A DNA stretch of 13,059 nucleotides, from contig DATKEK010000349.1 in NCBI GenBank assembly GCA_035512195.1, positions 1 through 13,059 of the forward strand, in the 5' to 3' direction. Shown piece after piece: positions 1 to 6,900 of the stretch (position 1 is the stretch's first letter; each line of letters begins with the position of its first letter). Below the pieces are notes generated by a model. That model was not told the DNA's origin and searched no databases. It saw nothing but the letters and a program-made list of their open reading frames with translations. Source of the DNA: DATKEK01 sp035512195. GTDB taxonomy: Bacteria > Pseudomonadota > Gammaproteobacteria > Burkholderiales > Eutrophovitaceae. A program made the translations under genes and the position numbers.

Positions 1-852
1 CATGATCTCGTGCGCGGCGACCCGGCCCGCGCCATCCTTGGTCTTGCACAGCGTCTGCGAGATCACCGCGCGCAGCGACTCCGAAAGCATCGCGCGAACC
101 ATTTCCTTCTCGGCCGCCGGAAACACGTCGATGATACGGTCGATGGTCTTGGCCGCGCTCGAGGTGTGCAGCGTGCCGAACACCAGGTGGCCGGTTTCCG
201 CCGCGGTCAGCGCCAGGCGGATGGTTTCCAGGTCGCGCAGCTCACCCACCAGAATGATGTCCGGGTCCTCGCGCAGCGCCGAGCGCAGCGCGTTATTGAA
301 CGACAGCGTGTGCGGTCCCACTTCGCGCTGGTTGATCAGGCACTTCTTGCTCTCGTGCACGAATTCAATCGGGTCCTCGACCGTGAGGATGTGCCCGTAA
401 TCGTTCTCGTTGATATGGTTGACCATCGCGGCCAGCGTGGTCGACTTTCCGGAACCGGTCGGGCCGGTCACCAGCACGATGCCGCGCGGCTGCTCTGAGA
501 TGTCCTTGAAGCTTTCCGGGCATTTCAACTCCTCTAGCGTCAGCACCTTCGACGGAATCGTTCGCATGACGGCGCCGGCGCCGCGGTTGTGCACGAAGGC
601 GTTTACGCGGAACCGCGCAAGGTTCGGGATGGCGAAGGAAAAGTCGCACTCGAGGTTCTCCTCGTAGAACTTGCGCTGACCGTCGTTCATGATGTCGTAG
701 ATCATCGCGTGAACGTCCTTGTGTTCCATCGCCGGCAGGTTGATGCGCCGCACGTCGCCGTTCACGCGAATCATTGGGGGCAGGCCGGCGGAAAGATGCA
801 GGTCGGAGGCCTTGTTCTTGACCGAGAAGGCGAGAAGTTCAGCGATGTCCAT
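1..852 (-). CDS. pilT: Type IV pilus twitching motility ATPase PilT (C-terminus cut by window edge)
   Basis: PilT is the hexameric cytoplasmic motor that depolymerises type IV pili, powering pilus retraction, twitching and DNA uptake. Reading from ATG at 852, the protein begins MDIAELLAFSVKNKASDLHL and runs 284 codons to the window edge; the family is about 345 residues, so roughly 60 C-terminal residues lie outside. Visible motifs are Walker A GPTGSGKST (residues 130-138, K136), the Asp box VEDPIEFVH with E163, Walker B DPDIILVGELRD with E204, and the His box TAAETGHLVFGTLHT with H222. These numbers match, from memory, those of Pseudomonas PilT, which supports the chosen start. A GGAG lies about 10 bases before the ATG, so the ribosome binding site is only moderate. 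The gene is divergent from yggS, as in many beta- and gammaproteobacteria; pilU usually follows, but that would be off-window. Identity is very secure; regulation is not visible beyond the shared intergenic region. Confidence 0.97.
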   Translation of the reverse strand, partial: MDIAELLAFSVKNKASDLHLSAGLPPMIRVNGDVRRINLPAMEHKDVHAMIYDIMNDGQRKFYEENLECDFSFAIPNLARFRVNAFVHNRGAGAVMRTIPSKVLTLEELKCPESFKDISEQPRGIVLVTGPTGSGKSTTLAAMVNHINENDYGHILTVEDPIEFVHESKKCLINQREVGPHTLSFNNALRSALREDPDIILVGELRDLETIRLALTAAETGHLVFGTLHTSSAAKTIDRIIDVFPAAEKEMVRAMLSESLRAVISQTLCKTKDGAGRVAAHEIM

Positions 853-886
853 CTATAATCGGCTCCGCGAGCTTTGCTGGGGGCAG

Positions 887-905
887 GCGGCGGGCTGCCC
901 GCCGC
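887..905. repeat. Perfect 19-nt palindrome in the pilT/yggS divergent intergenic region
   Basis: The sequence GCGGCGGGCTGCCCGCCGC reads as two perfect 9-bp arms around a single central T. It sits about 35 bp upstream of the pilT start and 58 bp upstream of yggS. It could be an operator for a dimeric regulator, or in the pilT leader transcript a GC-rich pairing; a one-base loop cannot form a normal hairpin, so in RNA the inner pairs would open. Function is inferred only from position and symmetry. Confidence 0.5.
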
Positions 906-944
906 TGCTATTGAAAAAGTCTTTCTGCTATCGAGGGTTAGCAG
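905..944. promoter_or_regulatory. Repeated CTGCTA elements in the putative pilT/yggS control region
   Basis: CTGCTAT occurs at 905-911 and again at 925-931, exactly 20 bp apart, or about two helical turns. The reverse complement TAGCAG occurs at 939-944, giving an inverted repeat CTGCTA-N8-TAGCAG at 925-944. A TTGAAA resembling a -35 box lies at 911-916 on the plus strand, but no good -10 hexamer follows at normal spacing, so I do not call a defined promoter. The spacing suggests regulator binding sites for yggS, pilT or both, but short repeats like this can arise by chance. Confidence 0.3.
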
Positions 945-962
945 TAACAATGCGAGAGGATT

Positions 963-1658
963 ATGACCACAATAAGGCCCCGCATGCAAGCTTTGCAGTC
1001 GCGCGTCCAGACGTGTGCGCGCAATGCGGGGCGGGATCCCGATTCGGTGCGGATCATCGCGGTCAGCAAGACTTTCCCGCGGGAAGCAATCGCAGAGGCG
1101 ATTTCGTGCGGGCAGACCGCCTTCGGCGAGAACTATGTCCAGGAGGCGCTCGAGAAGATCGCGGTGTTCTCGGGCGGGCTCGAATGGCACATGATCGGCC
1201 CGATCCAGAGTAACAAGACGAAGTCGATCGCAGAACACTTTGTCTGGGTGCACTCGGTCGACTGCGAGAAAGTCGCCCGGCGCCTGTCGGCCGCCAGACC
1301 GGCAGTGTTGCCGTCGCTGAATGTCTGCATCCAGGTCAATGTCAGCGGGGAGGCCAGCAAGGCCGGTGTCGCCCCGGACGATGCGCTGCCGTTGGCGCGA
1401 GCGATCGCGCAGATGCCGCGGCTGAAGCTGCGCGGATTGATGGCGGTGCCGGAGCCGAGCAAAGATGCTACCTTGCAGCGCGCGCGGTTCTGCACGCTGC
1501 GCGAGCTTCGCGACCACATCAATGACGAAACCGGCATCGGGTTGGACACGCTGTCGATGGGAATGTCGGACGATCTGGATACCGCGATTGCCGAAGGTGC
1601 CACCATGGTTCGCGTCGGACGCGCGATCTTCGGCGCGCGACCGGTAAAGGCAACATGA
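963..1658 (+). CDS. yggS: YggS family pyridoxal phosphate homeostasis protein
   Basis: This is a 231-residue member of the YggS/PROSC (PLPBP) family. It is a single-domain, cytosolic fold-type III TIM-barrel protein that binds pyridoxal 5'-phosphate without known catalysis and buffers vitamin B6 and amino-acid pools. The PLP lysine is in IIAVSKT (K36, the same number as in E. coli YggS, which supports ATG 963 over the internal ATG at 984). Other family motifs are FGENYVQE (54-61), WHMIGPIQSNK (75-85), SMGMSDD (198-204) and VRVGRAIFG (216-224), the last two being phosphate-binding. AGAGGA lies only 2 bases before the ATG, a rather tight ribosome binding site. It is first in the plus-strand cluster, followed by proC after 59 bp; proC's enzyme does not use PLP, so the pairing is a conserved neighbourhood rather than an obvious pathway. 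Length matches the family. Confidence 0.96.
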   Translation: MTTIRPRMQALQSRVQTCARNAGRDPDSVRIIAVSKTFPREAIAEAISCGQTAFGENYVQEALEKIAVFSGGLEWHMIGPIQSNKTKSIAEHFVWVHSVDCEKVARRLSAARPAVLPSLNVCIQVNVSGEASKAGVAPDDALPLARAIAQMPRLKLRGLMAVPEPSKDATLQRARFCTLRELRDHINDETGIGLDTLSMGMSDDLDTAIAEGATMVRVGRAIFGARPVKAT

Positions 1659-1662
1659 GTGC

Positions 1663-1692
1663 TTGCCGGTAACGAACCGGCCCTCCTATACT
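1663..1692 (+). promoter_or_regulatory. Possible internal promoter ahead of proC, overlapping a small hairpin
   Basis: In the 59-bp gap between yggS and proC, TTGCCG (1663-1668) and TATACT (1687-1692) are separated by 18 bases. They match the sigma-70 consensus at four and five of six positions. A perfect inverted repeat GCCGGT-AACGA-ACCGGC (1665-1681) overlaps the -35 half and starts seven bases after the yggS stop. It has no T-tract, so it is a poor terminator. It could allow proC to be expressed apart from yggS. Weak evidence, by eye only. Confidence 0.3.
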
Positions 1693-1717
1693 TCGGCGAG
1701 CCTGATAACCGGATCGA

Positions 1718-2530
1718 ATGCGTATCAACTTCATCGGCGGAGGCAACATGGCCTCCGCGCTCATTGGTGGACTGCTCCGGCAGCCGGGACTGTCCGCAGC
1801 GGATCTCGCGGTCGTCGAGGTGTCCCGGGACGCGCGCGAGAATCTCGCGAGCCGGTTCAAGGTTGCGGTTTTCCCGAGCGCGGCCGATGCGCCGCCGGCG
1901 GACATGCTGGTGCTTGCAGTAAAGCCGCAACAGATGAGGCAGGCCGCGATCGACCTGCGTACCCAGGTTCGCGACACGCTGGTGATCAGCATTGCGGCGG
2001 GAATTCGCACGGGGGACCTGTCGCGTTGGCTGAACGGTCACAGCAGGATCGTTCGCGCGATGCCAAACATGCCGGCGATGGTGTCCGCCGGCATTACCGG
2101 CCTGTACGCGATGCCGGAGACGCGGGATTCGGAGCGCGCCGCGGCGGAGACCGTGCTGCAGGCGGTGGGATCGACGCTGTGGGTCGAGCGCGAGGACCTG
2201 CTGGATGCGGTGACCGCGGTGTCCGGCAGCGGTCCTGCGTATGCTTTCTATTTCGCCGAGGCGCTGGAAGAAGCGGCCGCGTCGCTCGGGTTCGACGAGC
2301 AATCGGCCCGCCGGCTGGCGATCGAGAGTTTCGCCGGGGCCATGCGGCTTGCGGCGCAGAGCCCGGAACCACCCGCCGTTCTCCGTGCGCGGGTGACTTC
2401 GCCTGGTGGCACCACCGAACGCGCGCTGCAGTCATTGGACGGCAATCAGGTAAAGCGGGCAATCATCGAGGCGGTGCGCGCAGCCGCCGAACGCGCGCGG
2501 GAACTCGGCGACGAGTATGCCAAGGACTGA
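1718..2530 (+). CDS. proC: Pyrroline-5-carboxylate reductase
   Basis: ProC reduces 1-pyrroline-5-carboxylate to L-proline with NAD(P)H, the last step of proline biosynthesis, in the cytoplasm. The 270-residue protein has the usual family length. It starts MRINFIGGGNMA, with the Rossmann dinucleotide-binding loop at residues 6-12, and continues with AVKPQ (67-71) and RAMPNMPA (113-120). In the C-terminal helical dimerisation domain are the substrate-binding signature AVSGSGPAY (167-175) and TSPGGTTERAL (227-237). No Shine-Dalgarno is obvious before ATG 1718, but the Rossmann loop requires a start this close. It lies between yggS and the YggT gene, 15 bp before the latter, an order well known in Proteobacteria. 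Nothing is truncated and all hallmark residues are present. Confidence 0.97.
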   Translation: MRINFIGGGNMASALIGGLLRQPGLSAADLAVVEVSRDARENLASRFKVAVFPSAADAPPADMLVLAVKPQQMRQAAIDLRTQVRDTLVISIAAGIRTGDLSRWLNGHSRIVRAMPNMPAMVSAGITGLYAMPETRDSERAAAETVLQAVGSTLWVEREDLLDAVTAVSGSGPAYAFYFAEALEEAAASLGFDEQSARRLAIESFAGAMRLAAQSPEPPAVLRARVTSPGGTTERALQSLDGNQVKRAIIEAVRAAAERARELGDEYAKD

Positions 2531-2545
2531 ACCTCTCTCAGAACA

Positions 2546-3118
2546 ATGAACCAGGCACTGATCTTCCTCGTTGAAACCTTTCTCGGGCTGTTTGTGATTG
2601 CCCTGTTGTTGCGATTCATTCTGCAGATCGTGCGGGCGCCGTACGGCAACCCGCTGTCGGGCTTTGTTTTCGCGGTCACCGATTTTGTGGTGAAACCGGC
2701 CAGGCGGTTCATTCCCGGACTGCGCGGTTACGATCTGTCCAGCCTGATTCTCGCCTGGGCCGTGGAAATGGTGCTGATCGGAATGGTGCTTTCGATGAAG
2801 GGATACAGCTTCGGCCCCGCGATCGGCAATGCGATGATCGGCCTGATGCTGCTGGCGGCGGTGCGGCTGATGCGGCTGTTCCTGTATATCGTCATGTTCA
2901 GCGTGTTCATCCAGGCGGTACTGACCTGGGTCAGCCCTTACAGTCCGGCAATGCCGATCCTGCAGAGCCTGACGCGGCCGTTCCTGCAGATTTTTCAGCG
3001 GCGCATTCCCCCGGCCGGCGGGGTCGATCTGTCGCCATTGTTCGTGCTGATCGCCTGCCAGCTGCTGCTGTTGTGGCCGGTCGCGTCGCTCGAAGGCATG
3101 TTCTCGCGCATGTTCTGA
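2546..3118 (+). CDS. yggT: YggT family integral membrane protein
   Basis: This 190-residue, strongly hydrophobic protein has the two-fold YggT-domain layout. The first unit covers about residues 1-85 with likely membrane segments near 5-29 and 62-84; the second covers about 95-185 with segments near 95-128 and 160-180. Each unit contains the family's arginine/proline patch before an amphipathic stretch (KPARRFIPGLRG at 50-61; TRPFLQIFQRRIPPAGGVD at 143-161). YggT proteins are inner-membrane proteins without a firm biochemical role; links to osmotic tolerance and, in Gram-positives and plastids, to division or membrane organisation have been reported for relatives. The gene starts 15 bp after proC with no clear Shine-Dalgarno and ends 10 bp before the DUF167 gene, so it is likely co-transcribed. 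Family is secure; function is not. Confidence 0.93.
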   Translation: MNQALIFLVETFLGLFVIALLLRFILQIVRAPYGNPLSGFVFAVTDFVVKPARRFIPGLRGYDLSSLILAWAVEMVLIGMVLSMKGYSFGPAIGNAMIGLMLLAAVRLMRLFLYIVMFSVFIQAVLTWVSPYSPAMPILQSLTRPFLQIFQRRIPPAGGVDLSPLFVLIACQLLLLWPVASLEGMFSRMF

Positions 3119-3128
3119 TTGCCGACGC

Positions 3129-3437
3129 ATGGACCACGGCTGGTACCGCTACGATCCCGGTCGAAACGTGCTGACGCTATCGCTGTACGTGCAGCCGAAC
3201 GCCAGCCGCAGCGGCTTCGCCGGCATGCATGGCAAGAGCCTGAAAATCCGTATTGCGGCGCCTGCAGTCGATGCCAAGGCCAACACGCTGCTCCTTGATT
3301 TCCTTGGAAAAAATCTTGATGTTCCGGCGCGTCGGGTTATGATTAGGCACGGTAGCCGGGCCAGGACAAAGACCATCGAGATTCGGGAGCCGAGCCCCGG
3401 ACTGCTGGAGCGGATAGGCCTGTTAGCGAATCAATGA
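3129..3437 (+). CDS. yggU: DUF167 (YggU) family protein
   Basis: This small protein of 102 residues has the DUF167/YggU fold signature: LYVQPNASRSGFAGMHGKSLKIRIAAP followed by VDAKANTLLLDFLGKNLDVPARRVMI. These carry the family's invariant Q-P-N/G-A, H-G, K-I-R/L and D-x-K-A-N positions. The family is widespread, cytosolic, and of unknown biochemical role; I do not assign one. It starts 10 bp after the YggT gene and its TGA stop overlaps the ATG of the next gene (ATGA at 3434-3437), implying translational coupling to the dynamin-like GTPase. In E. coli the homologue is followed by rdgB; here that position is taken by the GTPase. Upstream Shine-Dalgarno is weak, consistent with re-initiation from yggT translation. 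Confidence 0.92.
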   Translation: MDHGWYRYDPGRNVLTLSLYVQPNASRSGFAGMHGKSLKIRIAAPAVDAKANTLLLDFLGKNLDVPARRVMIRHGSRARTKTIEIREPSPGLLERIGLLANQ

Positions 3438-5374
3438 GCACAGAACTCGAGAACCAAGTTGCGCACTACCAGCAGTGGCGCGAGGAATTGCGCGAGTGCA
3501 TCGAGGCGTACCAGGCATGGCTGGAGAACCACGGGCACGCCGACATCCAGCGCTCGCTGCGCATCTATGACCTCGCCGAGAGCCTGCGCAACGACCGCAT
3601 GATCCTGGCTTTCCTCGCGGAGTTTTCGCGCGGCAAGACCGAGTTGATCAATGCGATGTTCTTTTCCGATTTCAAGCAGCGTCTGCTGCCCTCGGATGTC
3701 GGGCGCACGACCATGTGTCCGACAGAACTTTTCTACGACCCCGCGGAAGAGCCCTATATCCGGCTGCTACCGATCGAGTCGCGGCGCACCGACGAAAGCA
3801 TCGCGGCGCTGAAGCACAAGCCCGTGGAGTGGGTGAAGATCACGCTGGATCTGCAGTCCCACGAGGCCATGGAGAAGGCGATGTCCAGCCTGGCGGAGAC
3901 CAAGTCGGTATCGATCGACGAGGCCAGCGCGCTCGGACTGCTGGACGAAACCGGGTTTGTCACCACCACCGTGATTAGCAAGCAGAGCGGCAGGGTCGAG
4001 ATTCCGTGCTGGCGGCATGCGATGGTCAATTACCCGCACCCGTTGCTGAAGAACGGACTGGTCATCCTGGATACCCCGGGCCTAAATGCGCTGGGCACCG
4101 AGCCGGAACTGACGCTGTCGATGATTCCGAACGCGCACGCGGTGCTGTTTCTGCTGGCGATGGATACCGGAGTCACCCGGTCCGACCTGGACGTATGGCA
4201 GAGATTCGTGCGCGACTACGTCAGCCGGCGCATCGCCGTGCTGAACAAGATCGACCTGATGTGGGACGATCTGACGAGCGATGTCGAGATCGAGGCGCGC
4301 GTGGGGCGCCAGCTCGCGGAAACCGCCGAGATACTCGGGCTGCAGCAGGATCACGTGATCGCGCTGTCCGCGCAGAAGGCGCTGGTGGCGCGCATACGCA
4401 ACGACCCGGCGCTCCTGCGCAGAAGCGGCATCGAAAAGCTCGAGCGCCTGCTGGCCGAGGAGATCATTCCTTCGAAGCAACAGATCCTGCGCAGCGCGGT
4501 GTCTCGCGAGATCGGCAGCATGGTCGAGACTTCGCTGCAGACGGTGATCGCAAAACTCGAAAGCGCGCGCACCGAGTTGCAGGAAATGTCCAAGCTGACC
4601 GGCAAGAACCGCGAGCTGGCGAAGGTGCTGCTCGCCAAGCTGGAAACCGACAAGGCCGAGTACGGACGTCACATGGAGAGCTTCAGGGCCTCGTACGCCA
4701 CCGTGCTCAAGCAGGGGCAGGTTCTGCTCGGCACCCTCGACGAAGAGCGGCTGGACGAGATTCTGGCGAAAAGCCTGCAGGCGATCGAAGGCAGCTGGAC
4801 CACCGCCGGCCTCATGCGCGGCATGCAGGGCCTGTTCGACACGTTTTCCAGGCAGGCGGAGAAGATCCTCGCCTTCGCCGCGGAAACGCGCGGATTCGTG
4901 GATAACGTCTATTCGCAGTTCCACAGGCAGTACGGGTTCAAGAAAATGACCCCGCCGCCGCTTAACCTGGAGCGCCACATTCTGCGCATGCACACGCTGC
5001 AGCAGAGCACCGAGCGATTCTGCAGGGATCCGGTCAACGTGATGACCGAAAAACACTTCCTGGTGCGGCGTTTCTACAACGGCCTGGTTGCGCAGGCGCA
5101 GACTCTTTTCCGGGAAGTTCGCGGCGAACTCGATGCATGGCTGAAGTCGGCGCTTACACCGTTGTCCATGCAGCTCAAGGAGCACCAGAGGCTGCTCGAG
5201 CACCGCATCGAAAACCTGAGAAAGATCGCCGGCGACATCAACAAGCTTCACGAACGCATCCGTCAGCTCGAAAAGCAGCAACTCGCACTCGGCAAACAGA
5301 TCGAGGAGCTTACCCGCATCCGCGACACGCTGAATAGCGAGCCGCCTGCGATAAAGGTGGCGAAGGTCGCCTGA
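3434..5374 (+). CDS. Dynamin-superfamily large GTPase with C-terminal coiled coil
   Basis: This 646-residue protein has a dynamin-type GTPase domain followed by long helices. Visible G motifs are: P-loop AEFSRGKTEL (62-71, K68 and T69), with A62 where GxxxxGK(S/T) has glycine; G2 region GRTTMCPTELF (90-100); G3 DTPGLNALGTEPE (213-225); G4 NKID (271-274); and a likely G5 LSAQKAL (311-317). The rest is predicted helical, with a probable coiled coil near 372-410 and a stronger one at about 575-633. There is no clear transmembrane segment; amphipathic 455-480 might serve as a membrane-contacting paddle. Bacterial dynamin-like proteins act in membrane remodelling, fusion or envelope stress, and some at the replication machinery; the exact role here is unknown. 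ATG 3434 overlaps the DUF167 stop by 4 bases and has no Shine-Dalgarno of its own, so it is probably translated by coupling. It is the last gene of the cluster and converges with rng. Family confident, function not. Confidence 0.9.
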   Translation: MSTELENQVAHYQQWREELRECIEAYQAWLENHGHADIQRSLRIYDLAESLRNDRMILAFLAEFSRGKTELINAMFFSDFKQRLLPSDVGRTTMCPTELFYDPAEEPYIRLLPIESRRTDESIAALKHKPVEWVKITLDLQSHEAMEKAMSSLAETKSVSIDEASALGLLDETGFVTTTVISKQSGRVEIPCWRHAMVNYPHPLLKNGLVILDTPGLNALGTEPELTLSMIPNAHAVLFLLAMDTGVTRSDLDVWQRFVRDYVSRRIAVLNKIDLMWDDLTSDVEIEARVGRQLAETAEILGLQQDHVIALSAQKALVARIRNDPALLRRSGIEKLERLLAEEIIPSKQQILRSAVSREIGSMVETSLQTVIAKLESARTELQEMSKLTGKNRELAKVLLAKLETDKAEYGRHMESFRASYATVLKQGQVLLGTLDEERLDEILAKSLQAIEGSWTTAGLMRGMQGLFDTFSRQAEKILAFAAETRGFVDNVYSQFHRQYGFKKMTPPPLNLERHILRMHTLQQSTERFCRDPVNVMTEKHFLVRRFYNGLVAQAQTLFREVRGELDAWLKSALTPLSMQLKEHQRLLEHRIENLRKIAGDINKLHERIRQLEKQQLALGKQIEELTRIRDTLNSEPPAIKVAKVA

Positions 5375-5382
5375 CGCAGGGA

Positions 5383-5410
5383 CCGCAGGGTCGCGGAGCG
5401 AAGTCTGCGG
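5383..5410. other. Weak inverted repeat in the convergent gap between the GTPase gene and rng
   Basis: CCGCAG (5383-5388) and CTGCGG (5405-5410) are perfect inverted arms separated by 16 bases, within the 68-bp gap where two transcription units meet. Neither strand has a T-run after the stem, so this is not a standard intrinsic terminator. It may be chance, or may contribute to Rho-dependent 3'-end formation. No other structure is apparent in the gap. Confidence 0.25.
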
Positions 5411-5442
5411 CCTGCTTCCACCCCCGGTTCCCGCCCTCCCGT

Positions 5443-6900
5443 TCACACCAGGATGATGTCGTACTGCTCCTGGGTGTAAAGCGTTTCCACCTGCAGGGAG
5501 ATTGGCTTGCCGATGAATTCCTCGAGCATTGCCAGGCTTTGCGCTTCTTCGTCGAGGAACATGTCGATCACGGACTGCGATGCAAGGATACGGAACTCGC
5601 GGGCGTCGAACTGCCTTGCCTCGCGCAGCAGCTCACGCAGTATTTCGTAGCAGACCGTTTGCGCCGTCTTGATCTCGCTGCGGCCGTGGCAGGTCGGACA
5701 CGGTTCGCACAGGATGTGGGCGAGTGACTCGCGGGTGCGCTTGCGAGTCATCTCCACCAGGCCGAGCTGGCTGAAGCCGTTGACGGTGACCCGGGTGCGA
5801 TCGAGCGACAGCGCTTTCTTGAATTCGCCCAGCACCGCGTCGCGGTGCACGTCGGAGTCCATGTCGATGAAATCGACGATGATGATGCCGCCGAGATTGC
5901 GCAGGCGCAGCTGGCGGGCGATAACCTGCGCCGCCTCGAGATTGGTCTTGAAGATGGTGTCGTCGAAATTGCGTCCGCCAACGAATCCCCCGGTGTTTAC
6001 GTCGATGGTGGTGAGCGCTTCCGTCTGGTCGATGATGAGATAGCCGCCGGATTTCAGCGGCACACGCCGGGCCAGCGCTTTTTCGATTTCCTCTTCCACC
6101 CCGTAGAGATCGAACAGCGGGCGGTCGCCGCTGTAATGCTGGACGCGCTCGGCGAAGCGCGGGTGGATATAACTCTTTGCGAAGGCCTGCATTTTCTGGA
6201 AGGTTTCTTTCGAATCGACCAGGATGCGGTCGCATTCCTCTTTCATGAAGTCGCGCAATACGCGGATGCTCAGGGGCAGATCCTGGTAGAGCGGCGCGGG
6301 CGCGGTCACGGTTTCCGCCTGCTCCTGGATTCCTGCCCACAGTTTGCGCAGGTACTCGATATCCGCGGCGAACTCGTCATCGCTTGCGGTTTCCGCCAGG
6401 GTACGGATGATGAATCCGCCGTGCTCATCCTCCGGCAGCACAAGCTGCAGTTTCTCGCGCAACAGCGCGCGCTCCTGTTCATCGCCAATTCGCTGCGAGA
6501 TGCCGATATGCGTCTCCTGCGGCAGGTATACGAGCAGCCGCCCGGCGATGCTGATCTGTGTGGAGAGGCGCGCGCCCTTGGTGCCGATCGGATCCTTGAT
6601 CACCTGCACCAGCAGCTTCTGGCCGTCGTGGAGGATTCGTTCTATCGGCCTGGGTTCCGCGTGATTCTGCCGGTGACCCCAGATATCGGCGACGTGCAGG
6701 AAAGCGGCGCGATCCAGACCGATATGGATGAAGGCGGACTGCATCCCCGGCAGGACGCGCGAAACCTGGCCCAGGTAGATGTTGCCGACCAGCCCGCGGC
6801 TGGAGGCGCGTTCGATCTGGATTTCCTGCGCCGCGCCCTGCTGCATGACCGCCACCCGCGTTTCCTGCGGCGTGACGTTGATCAGGATCTCCTCGTTCAC
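5443..6900 (-). CDS. rng: Ribonuclease G
   Basis: RNase G is an endoribonuclease of the RNase E/G family that cleaves single-stranded A/U-rich RNA, matures the 5' end of 16S rRNA and degrades selected mRNAs. I start it at GTG 6900, giving 485 residues (E. coli enzyme about 489) and an N-terminus VNEEILINVTPQETRVAV typical of the family. A longer reading frame extends upstream but only through maf. The S1 RNA-binding domain lies near 37-128 (GLVGNIYLGQVSRVLPGMQSAFIHIG). The catalytic DNase-I-like core has D300 (TTIDVNTGG) and D343 (IIIVDFIDMDSD), spaced as the metal-binding aspartates of RNase E. The zinc-link CEPCPTC is at 398-404. There is no long C-terminal scaffold, so it is RNase G rather than RNase E. 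The GTGA overlap with the maf stop (6897-6900) indicates translational coupling. It is the last gene of the minus-strand cluster. Confidence 0.96.
   Translation of the reverse strand: MNEEILINVTPQETRVAVMQQGAAQEIQIERASSRGLVGNIYLGQVSRVLPGMQSAFIHIGLDRAAFLHVADIWGHRQNHAEPRPIERILHDGQKLLVQVIKDPIGTKGARLSTQISIAGRLLVYLPQETHIGISQRIGDEQERALLREKLQLVLPEDEHGGFIIRTLAETASDDEFAADIEYLRKLWAGIQEQAETVTAPAPLYQDLPLSIRVLRDFMKEECDRILVDSKETFQKMQAFAKSYIHPRFAERVQHYSGDRPLFDLYGVEEEIEKALARRVPLKSGGYLIIDQTEALTTIDVNTGGFVGGRNFDDTIFKTNLEAAQVIARQLRLRNLGGIIIVDFIDMDSDVHRDAVLGEFKKALSLDRTRVTVNGFSQLGLVEMTRKRTRESLAHILCEPCPTCHGRSEIKTAQTVCYEILRELLREARQFDAREFRILASQSVIDMFLDEEAQSLAMLEEFIGKPISLQVETLYTQEQYDIILV

Noticed and set aside
1133..2302. 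A 389-codon open frame antisense to yggS and proC
   Set aside because: It spans two genes with intact family motifs and gives an Arg/Ser-rich translation with no family resemblance.
1663..2574. A 303-codon plus-strand frame overlapping proC
   Set aside because: It is the alternative frame of proC; the translation is Arg/Gly/Ala-rich and lacks motifs, while the proC frame has every P5CR signature.
5383..5410. Intrinsic terminator for the GTPase gene or rng
   Set aside because: The stem is only 6 bp with a 16-base loop, and neither strand has a following T-run.
4082..5446. A 454-codon open frame antisense to the dynamin-like GTPase gene
   Set aside because: It is opposite a well-supported gene with clear G motifs; its translation is His/Arg/Leu-rich with no recognisable domain, as expected for the complementary frame of GC-rich coding DNA.
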